Shown one piece after another: positions 25,030-36,722 of a DNA stretch of 64,000 nt. Each line of letters opens with the position of its first letter. Within the stretch, counting starts at the first letter, position 1. The position numbers and the translations under genes were made by a program. Location of the stretch: NCBI RefSeq assembly GCF_010894405.1, contig NZ_JAAIYA010000003.1, forward strand, positions 248,001 to 312,000, written 5' to 3'. Source of the stretch: Pyxidicoccus caerfyrddinensis. Lineage in GTDB: Bacteria > Myxococcota > Myxococcia > Myxococcales > Myxococcaceae. The notes beneath the pieces were generated by a model, which saw only the letters and a list, made by a program, of their open reading frames with translations, was not told the DNA's origin and made no database searches.

Positions 25030-25048
25030 AGGTGAATTGTCTTCACCT
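25030..25048. promoter_or_regulatory. Inverted repeat between ldhA and stress-protein gene
   Basis: AGGTGAA-TTGTC-TTCACCT has perfect 7-bp arms, 14 bases after the ldhA stop and 39 bases before the next start. It could be an operator for the stress-protein gene or a short terminator; there is no T-run. Confidence 0.45.
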
Positions 25049-25086
25049 CGAACCGAGCCGCACCACCGAAGCTGGGAGAGAGTGAC

Positions 25087-26385
25087 ATGTCCATCATCTG
25101 CGCCACGAACTTCTCCGACGCCGCGCTGCGCGCGTCAGCACTGGCCGCGGAGCTCGCCCGGAAGACGGGGGAGCCGCTGCGCCTGGTGCACGTACTGAAT
25201 CCGAACTCCGCGCGCGCCTTCGGGCGGGCGCTGACCGACGCGGCCGAGGCCGCCCTGGCCGACCAGACGAAGCGCCTGGAGAAGTCGGGCGCGAAGGTGG
25301 AGCGTGTGCTGCTCACCGGTGAGCCGGCGGAGGCGGTGGAGGCCGCCGCGCGGGAGCAGAAGGCCTCGCTGGTGGTGACGGCGGCGCCGAGCGACGAGGC
25401 GCCCTTCCTGAGCGTGGGGGGCACGGTGGACCGGCTGGCGCAGGCGCTGACCGTCCCGCTGCTGGTGGTGCGCGATGCGGCGCCGCTGGAGGCGTGGGCC
25501 CGGGGTGAGCGGCCGCTGAAGGTGATGCTGGGCGTGGACCGCTCGCTGCCCTTCGAGGCCGCGCGCGAGTGGGTGAAGGGCCTGCGCCGCTGGGGCGCGG
25601 TGGAGGTGGTGGGCGCGCGCGTGTACTGGCCGGAGGAGGAGTACCCGCGCCTGGGGCTGCCGCTTCCTCCCGCCTTCGGCGACATCACGGCGGAACTGCG
25701 GCAGGCGGTGGAGCAGGAGACGGCCGCGCTGATGGCGCCGCTGGCTTCCGGAGGACAGGCGCCTCGCGTCGTGGCGCACGCGGGCGTGGGGCGCATCGCC
25801 GACCACCTGGTGGACCTGGCCGCGCGCGAGGGCGCGGACCTGCTGGTGGTGGGCACGCACCACCGGCGCGCCCTGGGCCGGCTGTGGAGCGTGTCGCACC
25901 ACGCGGTGCGGCTGGCGCGCATGTCCGTGGCGTGCGTGCCCTCCATGGTGGCGCCCTCGGTCGCGGACGTGACGCTGCCCGTGTTCCGCGAGGTGCTCGT
26001 GGCCACCGACTTCTCCGAGACGGGCAACCGCGCGGTGGCTCACGCCTGCGGGCTGGTGCCCGAGGGCGGCACGGTGCACCTCGTCCATGTGCTGGAGGGG
26101 CGGGTGAAGCCCGAGCAGGAGGCGGAGCTGAAGCAGCAGCTCCTCGCGGTGGTGCCGAAGGCGGCGCAGGCCGGCGGGCGGCGCGTGCAGGTGGAGGTCC
26201 TCGCTCATGGCCGGGACGTGGTGACGACGCTGGTGCAGGCCGCCGAGCGGCTCCGCGTGGATGCGCTCGTCATGGGTACGCACGGGCGCTCGGGGTTGAA
26301 GCGCGCGGTGCTCGGCTCGGTGGCGCAGGAGGTGCTGCTGCGCACGGACCGGCCCGTGCTGGTGGTGCGGCCTCCCAGGGGGTGA
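25087..26385 (+). CDS. Universal stress protein with three Usp domains
   Basis: A 432-residue protein made of three consecutive Usp folds: about 1-135 (SIICATNFSDAALRASALAA to VPLLVVRD), 140-285 (LKVMLGVDRSLPFEAAREWV, then DLLVVGTHHRRALGRLWS) and 290-432 (EVLVATDFSETGNRAVAHAC to VMGTHGRSGLKRAVLGS). Only the third has the complete ATP-binding pattern GxxGxxxxxxxGS; the first lacks it and the second is altered. Most Usp proteins have one or two domains. The ribosome site GGGAGAGA precedes the ATG. It follows ldhA. Confidence 0.85.
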   Translation: MSIICATNFSDAALRASALAAELARKTGEPLRLVHVLNPNSARAFGRALTDAAEAALADQTKRLEKSGAKVERVLLTGEPAEAVEAAAREQKASLVVTAAPSDEAPFLSVGGTVDRLAQALTVPLLVVRDAAPLEAWARGERPLKVMLGVDRSLPFEAAREWVKGLRRWGAVEVVGARVYWPEEEYPRLGLPLPPAFGDITAELRQAVEQETAALMAPLASGGQAPRVVAHAGVGRIADHLVDLAAREGADLLVVGTHHRRALGRLWSVSHHAVRLARMSVACVPSMVAPSVADVTLPVFREVLVATDFSETGNRAVAHACGLVPEGGTVHLVHVLEGRVKPEQEAELKQQLLAVVPKAAQAGGRRVQVEVLAHGRDVVTTLVQAAERLRVDALVMGTHGRSGLKRAVLGSVAQEVLLRTDRPVLVVRPPRG

Positions 26386-26417
26386 GGTCGGGGCAAGCGG
26401 GGCTACACTGCCGCCCC

Positions 26418-27884
26418 GTGAGTGACACCCTGAGAGACCTCCTCGGACGCGCGCTGGAGGCCTTCGAGCGCCACGCCGAGGAGGAGGCCCTGGGCCGCCT
26501 GCTGGAGGCGTGGCGGCATGCCCGGGACTCGCACATCGCCGCACTCGTGGAGCGACTGTCGGAGCGGCTCACGCGGGGACTGTCGCCACTCGACTGCGAG
26601 CCTGGCTCGTCCACCATGTTGGAGCACCGGCCGCTCGATTTGCCACGGCTGCTCGTCACCGTCCAGGAGGGCGCGGACCGGGGCTTTCCCGGCTCGCTGC
26701 GCAAGTCGCTCCGGGCGTTCCGTGAGTGGCCCGCGGACCCGCGCTTCACGCCCGTGCTGCTGGACATCTCCCGGATGCCCGTCGCTGGTGACCTCGGCGT
26801 TCCCGACGTGCTGTGTGGACTGCTGGAGGAGGTGAGGGACCCGCGCACGCTGGAGCCACTGCGGGAGGTGCGCGCGGGCCTGCCTCCGGGCTCCGAGCTC
26901 TCGACGCGGCTGGAGGCCGTCATCCAGCGCCTCCTCGCGAGGCCGGGCCTGCCGCTGGATGAGGAGGCCTCGCGCCTGTGCGAGGAGCTGGAGGAGGCCC
27001 TCTTCGAGCGCGGGGCTGCTGAAGTCCGGAGCGCGCCCATTCGCGAGTCGCTCCTGGCGCGCGTGTACGAGGACCCGGAGGACCTGGAGGCGCGGATGGT
27101 GCTGGCGGACCACCTGCTGGAGCAGGGCGACCCGCTGGGCGAGCTCATCACCTTGCAGTGCGCGTCCCAGCCCGACGAGGCGCGCATCGAGGAGCTGCTG
27201 GCGGCGCACCGCCTTCGCTGGGAGGCGCCGCTCGGGCCCTCCATCGTGCGTGGCGGCACGCGCTTCGAGCGGGGCTTCCCGAGGGCCGTACAGATGAACC
27301 CCTGGTGGAGAGAGCCGCTGCCGGAGGCCGCGCCTGGCTGGGCCACGGTGCAGGAGATTGACTGGGCCCGCGCGATGTTGCCGGACATGGCGGCGTGGCT
27401 CGCGCACCCGCACCTGCGCAACGTGCGGGTGCTGTGGCACGTGGAGGCGGAGCTGGCGCGGGGACTGGGTGAGCGCGGGCTGGGCGTGCGGCAGCTCGGT
27501 GTCATGGGCCCCGTCGTGGACAATGCGCCGGAGCTGTTCACCCGACTGGATGGGCTGCCCCACCTGACGCGCCTGCTGGTGGAGGACTCGGACCCGGAGG
27601 ACGTGCGCCTGTGCGTGAAGTCCCGGCTGGCGTCGCGACTGGAGCGCTTCGAGGCGCGGGGCACGGTGGGATGGGCGCTGGTGCTGATGCTTCGGAAGGA
27701 CCTGCCCGTCCTGGCAAAGCTCCTGGGCGAGGAGGGAGTCCGGCCGCTCGCTCGCGCCATCCAGCACGCGGCGGGCTTCGGCATCCGGAAGCTCCACATC
27801 CGGGTGGAGTGCCGCCTGACGGCGCCGGACCGGAAGCTCCTGGGGGCGGCGGCGTCTGTCTATGAGCGGGTGGAGTGGAGCTGA
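26418..27884 (+). CDS. TIGR02996 repeat-companion domain protein, first paralogue
   Basis: A 488-residue protein. Near residue 210 it has the repeat-companion signature LLARVYEDPEDLEARMVLAD followed by HLLEQGDPLGELITLQ, typical of TIGR02996 proteins in large-genome bacteria. The N-terminal 190 residues are helical; the C-terminal region resembles degenerate leucine-rich repeats (HLRNVRVLWHV, LPHLTRLLV). The start is a GTG at 26418 whose first base lies in a small hairpin (CGGGGC/GCCCCG), which could limit translation. It is followed one base later by a close paralogue. Confidence 0.75.
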   Translation: MSDTLRDLLGRALEAFERHAEEEALGRLLEAWRHARDSHIAALVERLSERLTRGLSPLDCEPGSSTMLEHRPLDLPRLLVTVQEGADRGFPGSLRKSLRAFREWPADPRFTPVLLDISRMPVAGDLGVPDVLCGLLEEVRDPRTLEPLREVRAGLPPGSELSTRLEAVIQRLLARPGLPLDEEASRLCEELEEALFERGAAEVRSAPIRESLLARVYEDPEDLEARMVLADHLLEQGDPLGELITLQCASQPDEARIEELLAAHRLRWEAPLGPSIVRGGTRFERGFPRAVQMNPWWREPLPEAAPGWATVQEIDWARAMLPDMAAWLAHPHLRNVRVLWHVEAELARGLGERGLGVRQLGVMGPVVDNAPELFTRLDGLPHLTRLLVEDSDPEDVRLCVKSRLASRLERFEARGTVGWALVLMLRKDLPVLAKLLGEEGVRPLARAIQHAAGFGIRKLHIRVECRLTAPDRKLLGAAASVYERVEWS

Positions 27885-27885
27885 G

Positions 27886-29358
27886 ATGGCGGACGCGTTC
27901 CTCACCGGGCTCCTCGAACTCGCGCGCTCGGTCTTCGAGCGGGGCGAGGAAGAGCAGGCCCTGCGGTTCCTGCTCGAGGCCTGGCGGGAGACGCGCTCGG
28001 AGCGCCTCGCCGGGCTGGTGGAGAAGCTGTCGGCACGGCTCACCGCCGAGCTGCCACCGCTCGCATGCGAGCCCCACTCATCCGAGATGGAGCTGCGGCA
28101 ACCTCTCGATTTGCCACGGATGCTCGAGTCGCTCCTGGAGACCGCGAACCAGGGCCGGCTCATCGTGCTGCGCGAGCAGCTCGAGGCGCTCCGGAAGTGG
28201 CCCGCGGACCCACGGCTGGTGCCGCCACTGCTCGCCATCGCGTCCATGCCCGCCGCCGGGAACCTATGGGTCCGGGCGGCGCTCATCGACCTCTTCGGCC
28301 ACCTGCGGGATTCGCGCACGGCCCTGGCCCTCCAGGCGCTGTATGAGGCCCCAGACGGCGAGCGCTACGACTTCGGGCGGCGAGGCGCCTTCCTCCCGCG
28401 GGTGGACGCATCGGAGCCTTCCCCACTGGATGCGGAGGCTCGCGCGCTGTGCAGGTCGCTGGAGGAGGACCTCGACGCGCGCGAGGAGGCCGACGCGAGT
28501 CGCAGGTCCCTCCGGAAGGAGCTCCTCGCGCGCGTCCGCGCGAGGCCGGAGGACGACGGCGCGCGGCTCGTGCTGGCCGACCAGCTGCTGGAGCAGGGCG
28601 ACCCGCTGGGGGAATTCATCGCGCTCCAGTGCTCGCCGCATCCCGATGAGGACCGGGTCAAGGCGCTGCTGGCGCGGCACGGGATGTCCTGGCGGGCCCC
28701 GCTGGGGCCGCTCGCCGACCCGGACCACACGCGTTTCGAGCGGGGCTTCCCGGCGTCGGTCCGCCTGTCCATCCGGCGCGGGCAGCAGGTCCTGCCTCCA
28801 CCCGGGCCGGCATGGGGCACGGTGCGGGAAATCGACTGGTATTGGGAGAGTCCTCCAGGCGCCGCGGCGTGGCTCGCACATCCGCACCTGGGGGGCGTGA
28901 CGCGGCTGCTCCGGATGCGGGACGCCACCGCCCGGGAGCTGGGCAGATACCCGCTGCCGGTGCGGAGCCTGCAGCTCAGGGGGGGCGTCGCCTCGCAACT
29001 GACGGAGGCCTTCACCCTGCTGGCCGCCCTGCCGCACCTGACGTGCGTGGACATCTACAACGCGCTGCCGGACGACGTGCGCCTGTGCGCGACGTCGCCG
29101 CTGGCCGCGCGGCTGCAACGCTTCACGGCGTCCGTGTCCGGGTACTGGTCGCTCGTGGTGACACCCTCGGCCGAAGTGACGGTGGAGGCCACGCTGCTGA
29201 ACGTGCAGCGCGCCGCGGCGCTCGCGGACGCCATCCGCGCCGCGGTGGGCTTCGGCACCCGGGCCCTGCGCGTGCGCGACGGCTTCCCGCCCGATGAGCG
29301 GGCGCGCCTCCAGCTGCGGAGCGCGGCCTCCGCCTACGCGCGCGTGGAGTGGGAGTGA
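27886..29358 (+). CDS. TIGR02996 repeat-companion domain protein, second paralogue
   Basis: A 490-residue protein homologous along its whole length to the gene before it: shared segments include RPLDLPRLL/QPLDLPRML, EWPADPR/KWPADPR, QGDPLGE and FERGFP. The ATG at 27886 lies one base after the upstream stop (TGAGATG), so the two are translated together. The companion signature here is LLARVRARPEDDGARLVLAD. The pair arose by tandem duplication and then diverged. Cellular role unknown. Confidence 0.75.
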   Translation: MADAFLTGLLELARSVFERGEEEQALRFLLEAWRETRSERLAGLVEKLSARLTAELPPLACEPHSSEMELRQPLDLPRMLESLLETANQGRLIVLREQLEALRKWPADPRLVPPLLAIASMPAAGNLWVRAALIDLFGHLRDSRTALALQALYEAPDGERYDFGRRGAFLPRVDASEPSPLDAEARALCRSLEEDLDAREEADASRRSLRKELLARVRARPEDDGARLVLADQLLEQGDPLGEFIALQCSPHPDEDRVKALLARHGMSWRAPLGPLADPDHTRFERGFPASVRLSIRRGQQVLPPPGPAWGTVREIDWYWESPPGAAAWLAHPHLGGVTRLLRMRDATARELGRYPLPVRSLQLRGGVASQLTEAFTLLAALPHLTCVDIYNALPDDVRLCATSPLAARLQRFTASVSGYWSLVVTPSAEVTVEATLLNVQRAAALADAIRAAVGFGTRALRVRDGFPPDERARLQLRSAASAYARVEWE

Positions 29359-29362
29359 GCCC

Positions 29363-30031
29363 TCACTGTGACGAGTCGACGTCCACGTACGCGCGCTTCG
29401 CGAGCACCGACACGAGGCGCCCTTCCGGCAGGACGTACGCGGACAACCGCCCGCCGTACACGCAGCCCGAGTCCAGCCCGAGCGCGTACGGGTGCCGCTG
29501 AATCCCGCGCATGGCGTCGTGCCCGAAGATGACCAGCTCCGGCCCCTTCCAGCAGCTGCCCCACGGCTCGCCGCCGTCCACGCGCTTCGACGGCGTGCCG
29601 TCCGCGGCGATGCTGCGCAGGTTGAGCAGCTCGTCCTCTTTCTGATGCTCCAGCGCCACGCCCGGCACCAGCCCGCCGTGCACCGCCACCACGTTCAGCT
29701 CCGGGAAGTGGCGGTAGAGCGGCTGGGCCGCCAGCCACTCCCAGTCCTCGGGCGACAGCGTGTCCAGCACGTGCTGGTGCTCGGGCTTGAGCTTCTTGCC
29801 CTTGGGCCCCCGGCCCGCGTGCCAGCGCAGCACGTGCGCGTCATGGTTGCCGCGCACCGCGAGGAAGCCGCGCTCGCGGGCCCGGCGCACCACGCCCGCC
29901 GAGTCCGGACCCTTCGCCACCAGGTCCCCCACCAGCACCACGCGGTCGTCCGGCCGCCAGCCGCACTCGGCCAGCAGCGCGTCCAGTTCCTCCGCGCATC
30001 CGTGCACGTCCCCGATGAAGAGCGTTCGCAT
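29363..30031 (-). CDS. Calcineurin-like metallophosphatase, ApaH/PrpE type
   Basis: A 222-residue enzyme of the PPP phosphatase family. All metal-binding motifs are present in order: GDVHG (7-11), GDLVAKGPDS, GNHD, VHGG and FGHD. This matches small bacterial Ser/Thr phosphatases and symmetrical Ap4A hydrolases; the sequence alone does not decide between them. The gene ends four bases from the convergent TIGR02996 gene. It lies 83 bases downstream of a Ser/Thr kinase gene on the same strand, so a kinase-phosphatase partnership is possible. Confidence 0.85.
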   Translation of the reverse strand: MRTLFIGDVHGCAEELDALLAECGWRPDDRVVLVGDLVAKGPDSAGVVRRARERGFLAVRGNHDAHVLRWHAGRGPKGKKLKPEHQHVLDTLSPEDWEWLAAQPLYRHFPELNVVAVHGGLVPGVALEHQKEDELLNLRSIAADGTPSKRVDGGEPWGSCWKGPELVIFGHDAMRGIQRHPYALGLDSGCVYGGRLSAYVLPEGRLVSVLAKRAYVDVDSSQ

Positions 30032-30114
30032 CCCGCTCCTTCTTTAATGCGCTTCGTGTGCGGGACGGGAGCCCCATGCGCTTCTTTCGTCGCCCGCCGT
30101 GCTTCCAGCAGGCG

Positions 30115-33114
<3,000 letters not shown>

Positions 33115-33130
33115 GGCGTGGAGGCTTTCG

Positions 33131-34027
33131 TCAGTCCAGCCGCGAGCGCAGCAGGCGGCTGAGGCTCACGTCGAGCTGGCTGGAGATGAGGCGCAGCACG
33201 CTGTCGAGCTGCGAGCGGGTGAGGCGCAGGCGGTCGGTGAGCAGGCGCCGCGTCTCCTGGAGCAGAGCCTCCTGCGCGCCCACCACCCAGCGCGCCGCGG
33301 TGGAGCGGTGCACGCCGTACAGCGCGCCGAGCTGGTCGATGCTCAGCCCGTCCAGGTACTTCAGGCGCAGGAAGTTGCGCTGGCGCGGCTCCAGGGCCGC
33401 GAGCGCCGCCGCGAAGGACGCGTTGAACTCCGCGCGGTACGTCGTCTTGAGGTACGCCAGCTCCGGGTCATCGCCGGGGGCCATCAGCACGGACAGGTCC
33501 CCGTCATCCACCTGGGCCTGGCCGCTGCGCTGGCGCTGCCAGTCCAATGCGAGCCACAGCGCCGCCGCGCGCACCCATCCGCTCAGGGGGCCGGTGCCCG
33601 GGTAGGCGGCCAGCCGGGCGGGCGCCTCCGCGCTGCCCACCAGCATGCGCTGGCGCAGCAGCTGGCGCACCTCGTCCAGGCCCGTGGGGGGCAGCTTCAG
33701 GCGCGCCACCGCCGCGTCGACCTCGGGGAGGAAGCGCGCCTCGAAGGCCTTGAGCGCGGCGGGCAGTCCGTCCGCCGCCGCGCGCGCGAGGTACACGTCC
33801 GGCAGGTTCAGCTTCTCCACGTCCTCGTCAGGGGCCTCGCCCGCGAGCAGCCGTGCGAGGTGACCGACGTAGCGCGGGCCGTTCAGCTCCACTCCGGGCC
33901 ATGCCGAGCGCGCCGAGTCCAGCACGCGCGCCAGCCGCTCCTGCAAGGAAGGCAGCGACTCCGGAGCAGCGGTGCCGCCGCGCGCCGCGACGAAGGCCTG
34001 GGCCAGGGAAACGTCCGGTGTGGACAC
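33131..34027 (-). CDS. Sigma-70 family RNA polymerase sigma factor, myxobacterial type
   Basis: A 298-residue protein. Region 4 is clear at the C-terminus: ALEPRQRNFLRLKYLDGLSI followed by DQLGALYGVHRSTAARWV. The upstream part is divergent, with region 2 only weakly visible (about residues 150-200). The start is a GTG at 34027 (VSTPDVSLAQAF). It lies just upstream of a kinase bearing an anti-sigma-like zinc motif. A TIGR family of such sigma factors (TIGR03001) is known from myxobacteria; membership is likely but not tested. Confidence 0.82.
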   Translation of the reverse strand: MSTPDVSLAQAFVAARGGTAAPESLPSLQERLARVLDSARSAWPGVELNGPRYVGHLARLLAGEAPDEDVEKLNLPDVYLARAAADGLPAALKAFEARFLPEVDAAVARLKLPPTGLDEVRQLLRQRMLVGSAEAPARLAAYPGTGPLSGWVRAAALWLALDWQRQRSGQAQVDDGDLSVLMAPGDDPELAYLKTTYRAEFNASFAAALAALEPRQRNFLRLKYLDGLSIDQLGALYGVHRSTAARWVVGAQEALLQETRRLLTDRLRLTRSQLDSVLRLISSQLDVSLSRLLRSRLD

Positions 34028-34262
34028 GAGGGCGACGATAACACCGCCTCCGGTAATCCGGTTTCGACTGTTTCCCCGGTGAAGTGCTTGCACGCCTGCT
34101 CTATGGCTTCCAGAAAGGAGGGTGTGGGGCACGGGCGCAGTGGAGCCCACGCCGGCTCCCGTCCGCCTGCCCCGCGCGCGGGCACGTGTGTGGCCGGGGT
34201 GCCGCATACCCCATGGCCCGCGCATTGCTGGTATGGGGCGCTGAGTCGAGGTGGAGGTGCAA

Positions 34263-35468
34263 GTGGAGTCGATTGGGAGCGGCCCTGGAGACGCGGTCCA
34301 TGCCTCGTGGCTGGAGCTGAGCGCGTCCGCGCTGCGGCACAACGTGGCGGTGTTCCGGGTGCTGGAGGGGAAGGGTGCGCCGCCGCGCGCGCTGGGCGTG
34401 GTGCTGAAGGGCAATGCCTACGGGCACGGGCTGGCGCAGGTGCTGCCGCTGGTGCACGGGCACGTGGACGTCCTCTATTTCATCGCGCCGCAGGACGCGC
34501 TGAAGGTGCGCGAGCACGAGCGGGCACACGGGCTGCCTCCGCGGCAGGTGCTGGTGCTGGGCGCGGTGGCGCCGGCGGAGGCGGTGGTGCTGGCGCGCGA
34601 GGGCATCGACGCGGTGGTGGCGGACCGTGGCTGGGCGGACGCGGTGGCGGTGCTGCGCGCGGCGAAGCTGGAGAAGCCGCTGCGGGTGCACGTGCACATC
34701 GACACGGGACTGGGGCGCGAGGGCTTCACGCTGGACGGGCTGCCGCGCGAGTCGCACTTCCTGCTGGAGGCGCGGGATGTGCTGGAGGTGGTGGGGGCGC
34801 TGAGCCACTTCGCGAACACGGAGGACGTGACGGAGCAGGGGTACGCGCTGGCGCAGGTGGACGCGTTCGAGACGGGGATGGCGTTCCTGGAGTCGCAGTT
34901 GAAGCCGGCGAAGCCGCTGCAGCGGCACATCGCCGCGAGCGCCGCGACGCTGGTGCTGCCGAGGGCGCGCTACGAGGCACTGCGGGTGGGGATTTCGCTG
35001 TATGGGCTGTGGCCCTCGCCGGAGACGCGGCTGTCGGCGCGGCTGGTGCTGGGCGAGGTGCCGGTGCTCAAGCCGGTGCTGTCATGGAAGTGCCGCAGCC
35101 AGGTGGTGAAGTGGCTGCCGGCGGGCAGCTACGTGGGCTACGGCTGCACGTACCGGTGCCCGGAGCCCACGCGCATCGCCGTGCTGCCGGTGGGGTACTA
35201 CGACGGCTACCCGAGGCTGGCGTCGGGCAAGGCGCACGTGCTCGTGAATGGGCGCCGGTGCCCGGTGCTGGGTCGCGTGATGATGAACCACCTCATCGTG
35301 GACGTGACGCGCGCAACTTCCGACGAGCGCCCCGTGACGGCGACGCTGATGGGCAAGGACGGCGAGGAGTCCGTGTCCGCGGAGTCACTCGCGAGCTGGG
35401 CGCAGACGATTCACTACGAAGTCGTCACGCGGCTGGGCGCGCACCTGAGGCGGGTGGTGGTGGAGTAG
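34263..35468 (+). CDS. alr: Alanine racemase
   Basis: A 401-residue PLP enzyme supplying D-alanine for peptidoglycan. The cofactor lysine is Lys49 in LGVVLKGNAYGHG, with the TIM-barrel segments HVHIDTGLGREGF and RVGISLYGLWP. The second domain has the region SYVGYGCTYRC where the catalytic tyrosine sits, and IAVLPVGYYDGYPR. The GTG at 34263 was preferred over the in-frame GTG at 34251 because GGAGG lies five bases before it. Length is slightly above the usual 360-380 because of an N-terminal extension. Confidence 0.88.
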   Translation: MESIGSGPGDAVHASWLELSASALRHNVAVFRVLEGKGAPPRALGVVLKGNAYGHGLAQVLPLVHGHVDVLYFIAPQDALKVREHERAHGLPPRQVLVLGAVAPAEAVVLAREGIDAVVADRGWADAVAVLRAAKLEKPLRVHVHIDTGLGREGFTLDGLPRESHFLLEARDVLEVVGALSHFANTEDVTEQGYALAQVDAFETGMAFLESQLKPAKPLQRHIAASAATLVLPRARYEALRVGISLYGLWPSPETRLSARLVLGEVPVLKPVLSWKCRSQVVKWLPAGSYVGYGCTYRCPEPTRIAVLPVGYYDGYPRLASGKAHVLVNGRRCPVLGRVMMNHLIVDVTRATSDERPVTATLMGKDGEESVSAESLASWAQTIHYEVVTRLGAHLRRVVVE

Positions 35469-35589
35469 GGAGCCCAGGGTGTCGTGAGTCGAACGAAGCT
35501 CCTGAGGTTTGATGTCGGCTCCAGGAGCAGGGCGCGGAAGCGGGTGATGCTGCATCTCGGGCCGACGGGAGTTCCGGCCGGGAGGGCGC

Positions 35590-36063
35590 ATGCGACCGGG
35601 TCTCGTGCTGACCGTGCTGCTCGCGTGGATGCTGGTGGGGAGCCTTGGCTCCGGCTGTGCGGCCGGCGCCGCCGGGCGGATTCCGCCTGCGGCCTTCCAG
35701 TTCCACGAGGTGGTTTCTCGGCAGGGTCGCGCGGCAGGAGGGTGGAAGGTGGCGCAGACCACCATCACTCTCACACGTGTTTCTCAGACCCAGCCGGTCC
35801 AAGCCCAGTGTGACGTCGAGATTGGCGTCCCGCTCAAGACCAGGAAGGGGGGCATTGCCGATGTCATGGCACAAGAGGCGGCAGCCATGGCAGCCGATGA
35901 GGCCGCACGTCTTGCCTTGAGTCAGCGACCCGCGACGAGCGCGGAACTCTGCTTCCTGTTCCTGGAGCACATGAGGACCCTTCTGGAGTCGCGGCTTCCG
36001 GGAGTCAGGGTCCGTCGCTTCATCGAGCCAGGAATCCCCCGAACGAAGTTCGCACCGGAGTAG
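35590..36063 (+). CDS. Small lipoprotein of unknown function
   Basis: A 157-residue protein with a lipoprotein signal ending LGSGCAAG (Cys23). The mature part mixes beta segments (GGWKVAQTTITLTRVSQTQ) with an Ala-rich helix (AQEAAAMAADEAARLA). A GGGAGGGC ribosome site precedes the ATG. No family was recognised. It is followed 77 bases later by another small unknown gene on the same strand. Confidence 0.65.
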   Translation: MRPGLVLTVLLAWMLVGSLGSGCAAGAAGRIPPAAFQFHEVVSRQGRAAGGWKVAQTTITLTRVSQTQPVQAQCDVEIGVPLKTRKGGIADVMAQEAAAMAADEAARLALSQRPATSAELCFLFLEHMRTLLESRLPGVRVRRFIEPGIPRTKFAPE

Positions 36064-36140
36064 CGGACTGTCGTAGGGCCAGCACGCATCGCCACTGGCC
36101 ACACGAGTGCCTATCTTCCAGCAAGCAGGGAGGCAGTCTC

Positions 36141-36716
36141 ATGGGCCAGTTACTCACCGCGGAGGCACTCCTCCGACTCGTCCATCAGTACTACCCGGCG
36201 GGCCTCTATGAGACCGACCCCCGGTACGAGTCCACGGAGGAGTTCAAGCGGCTCGACAAGCTCCGGCGTGCCGCTGTGAGCGATGCCCGTGCATGGGACG
36301 CATTTCTTCAGCGCGTCAAGGCGGAGATGCCGGACGGCGACGCGTGGGACTATCCCAACATCCGCTACGACCCTGCCTACTCACTCCGGTTGGGGCTGCC
36401 TGGCCATCCCGTGGGGGCACCGGAGCACAAAGAGGTGGTGCTGATGGTCTGCATCCTGGTGCCCGTGCACATCATCTACGCCGACCACAGCAAGCACGTG
36501 GGCGACATCACGGAGACCATCACCTATCAGCCTCCGCTCCCCGCGGAGTTCCTGCCCTTCGCGGAGAAGCTCGAAGCCCTCGCCATCGAAACGTTTGGCA
36601 CCACTCGCCTGCAGCAGGACGTGCTTTCCACGCCCGTGCCGGACCTTCAGGTGGGCAATACCGGCTTCGGCAAGGTCACGCTCGCCGACTGCCTCTTCGG
36701 TGACTATCGCTGGTAG
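36141..36716 (+). CDS. Small soluble protein of unknown function
   Basis: A 191-residue protein without signal peptide or membrane helix. The compact alpha/beta composition (RLVHQYYPAGLYETDPRYES, VVLMVCILVPVHIIYADHSK) and the single-domain length resemble immunity-type proteins of polymorphic toxin systems, but no specific family was recognised. Together with the lipoprotein before it, it could form a two-gene unit. It ends six bases before the convergent acyltransferase gene. Confidence 0.65.
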   Translation: MGQLLTAEALLRLVHQYYPAGLYETDPRYESTEEFKRLDKLRRAAVSDARAWDAFLQRVKAEMPDGDAWDYPNIRYDPAYSLRLGLPGHPVGAPEHKEVVLMVCILVPVHIIYADHSKHVGDITETITYQPPLPAEFLPFAEKLEALAIETFGTTRLQQDVLSTPVPDLQVGNTGFGKVTLADCLFGDYRW

Positions 36717-36722
36717 CCGCCC

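Noticed and set aside
25021..25040. TGGCACG box after ldhA resembling a sigma-54 -24 element
   Set aside because: No GC occurs at the required position 10 bases after the GG, so there is no -12 box.
34077..34092. Possible sigma-54 promoter upstream of alr
   Set aside because: The -12 box TTGCA and the spacing fit, but the -24 box matches only in its GG; chance matches are common at this GC content.
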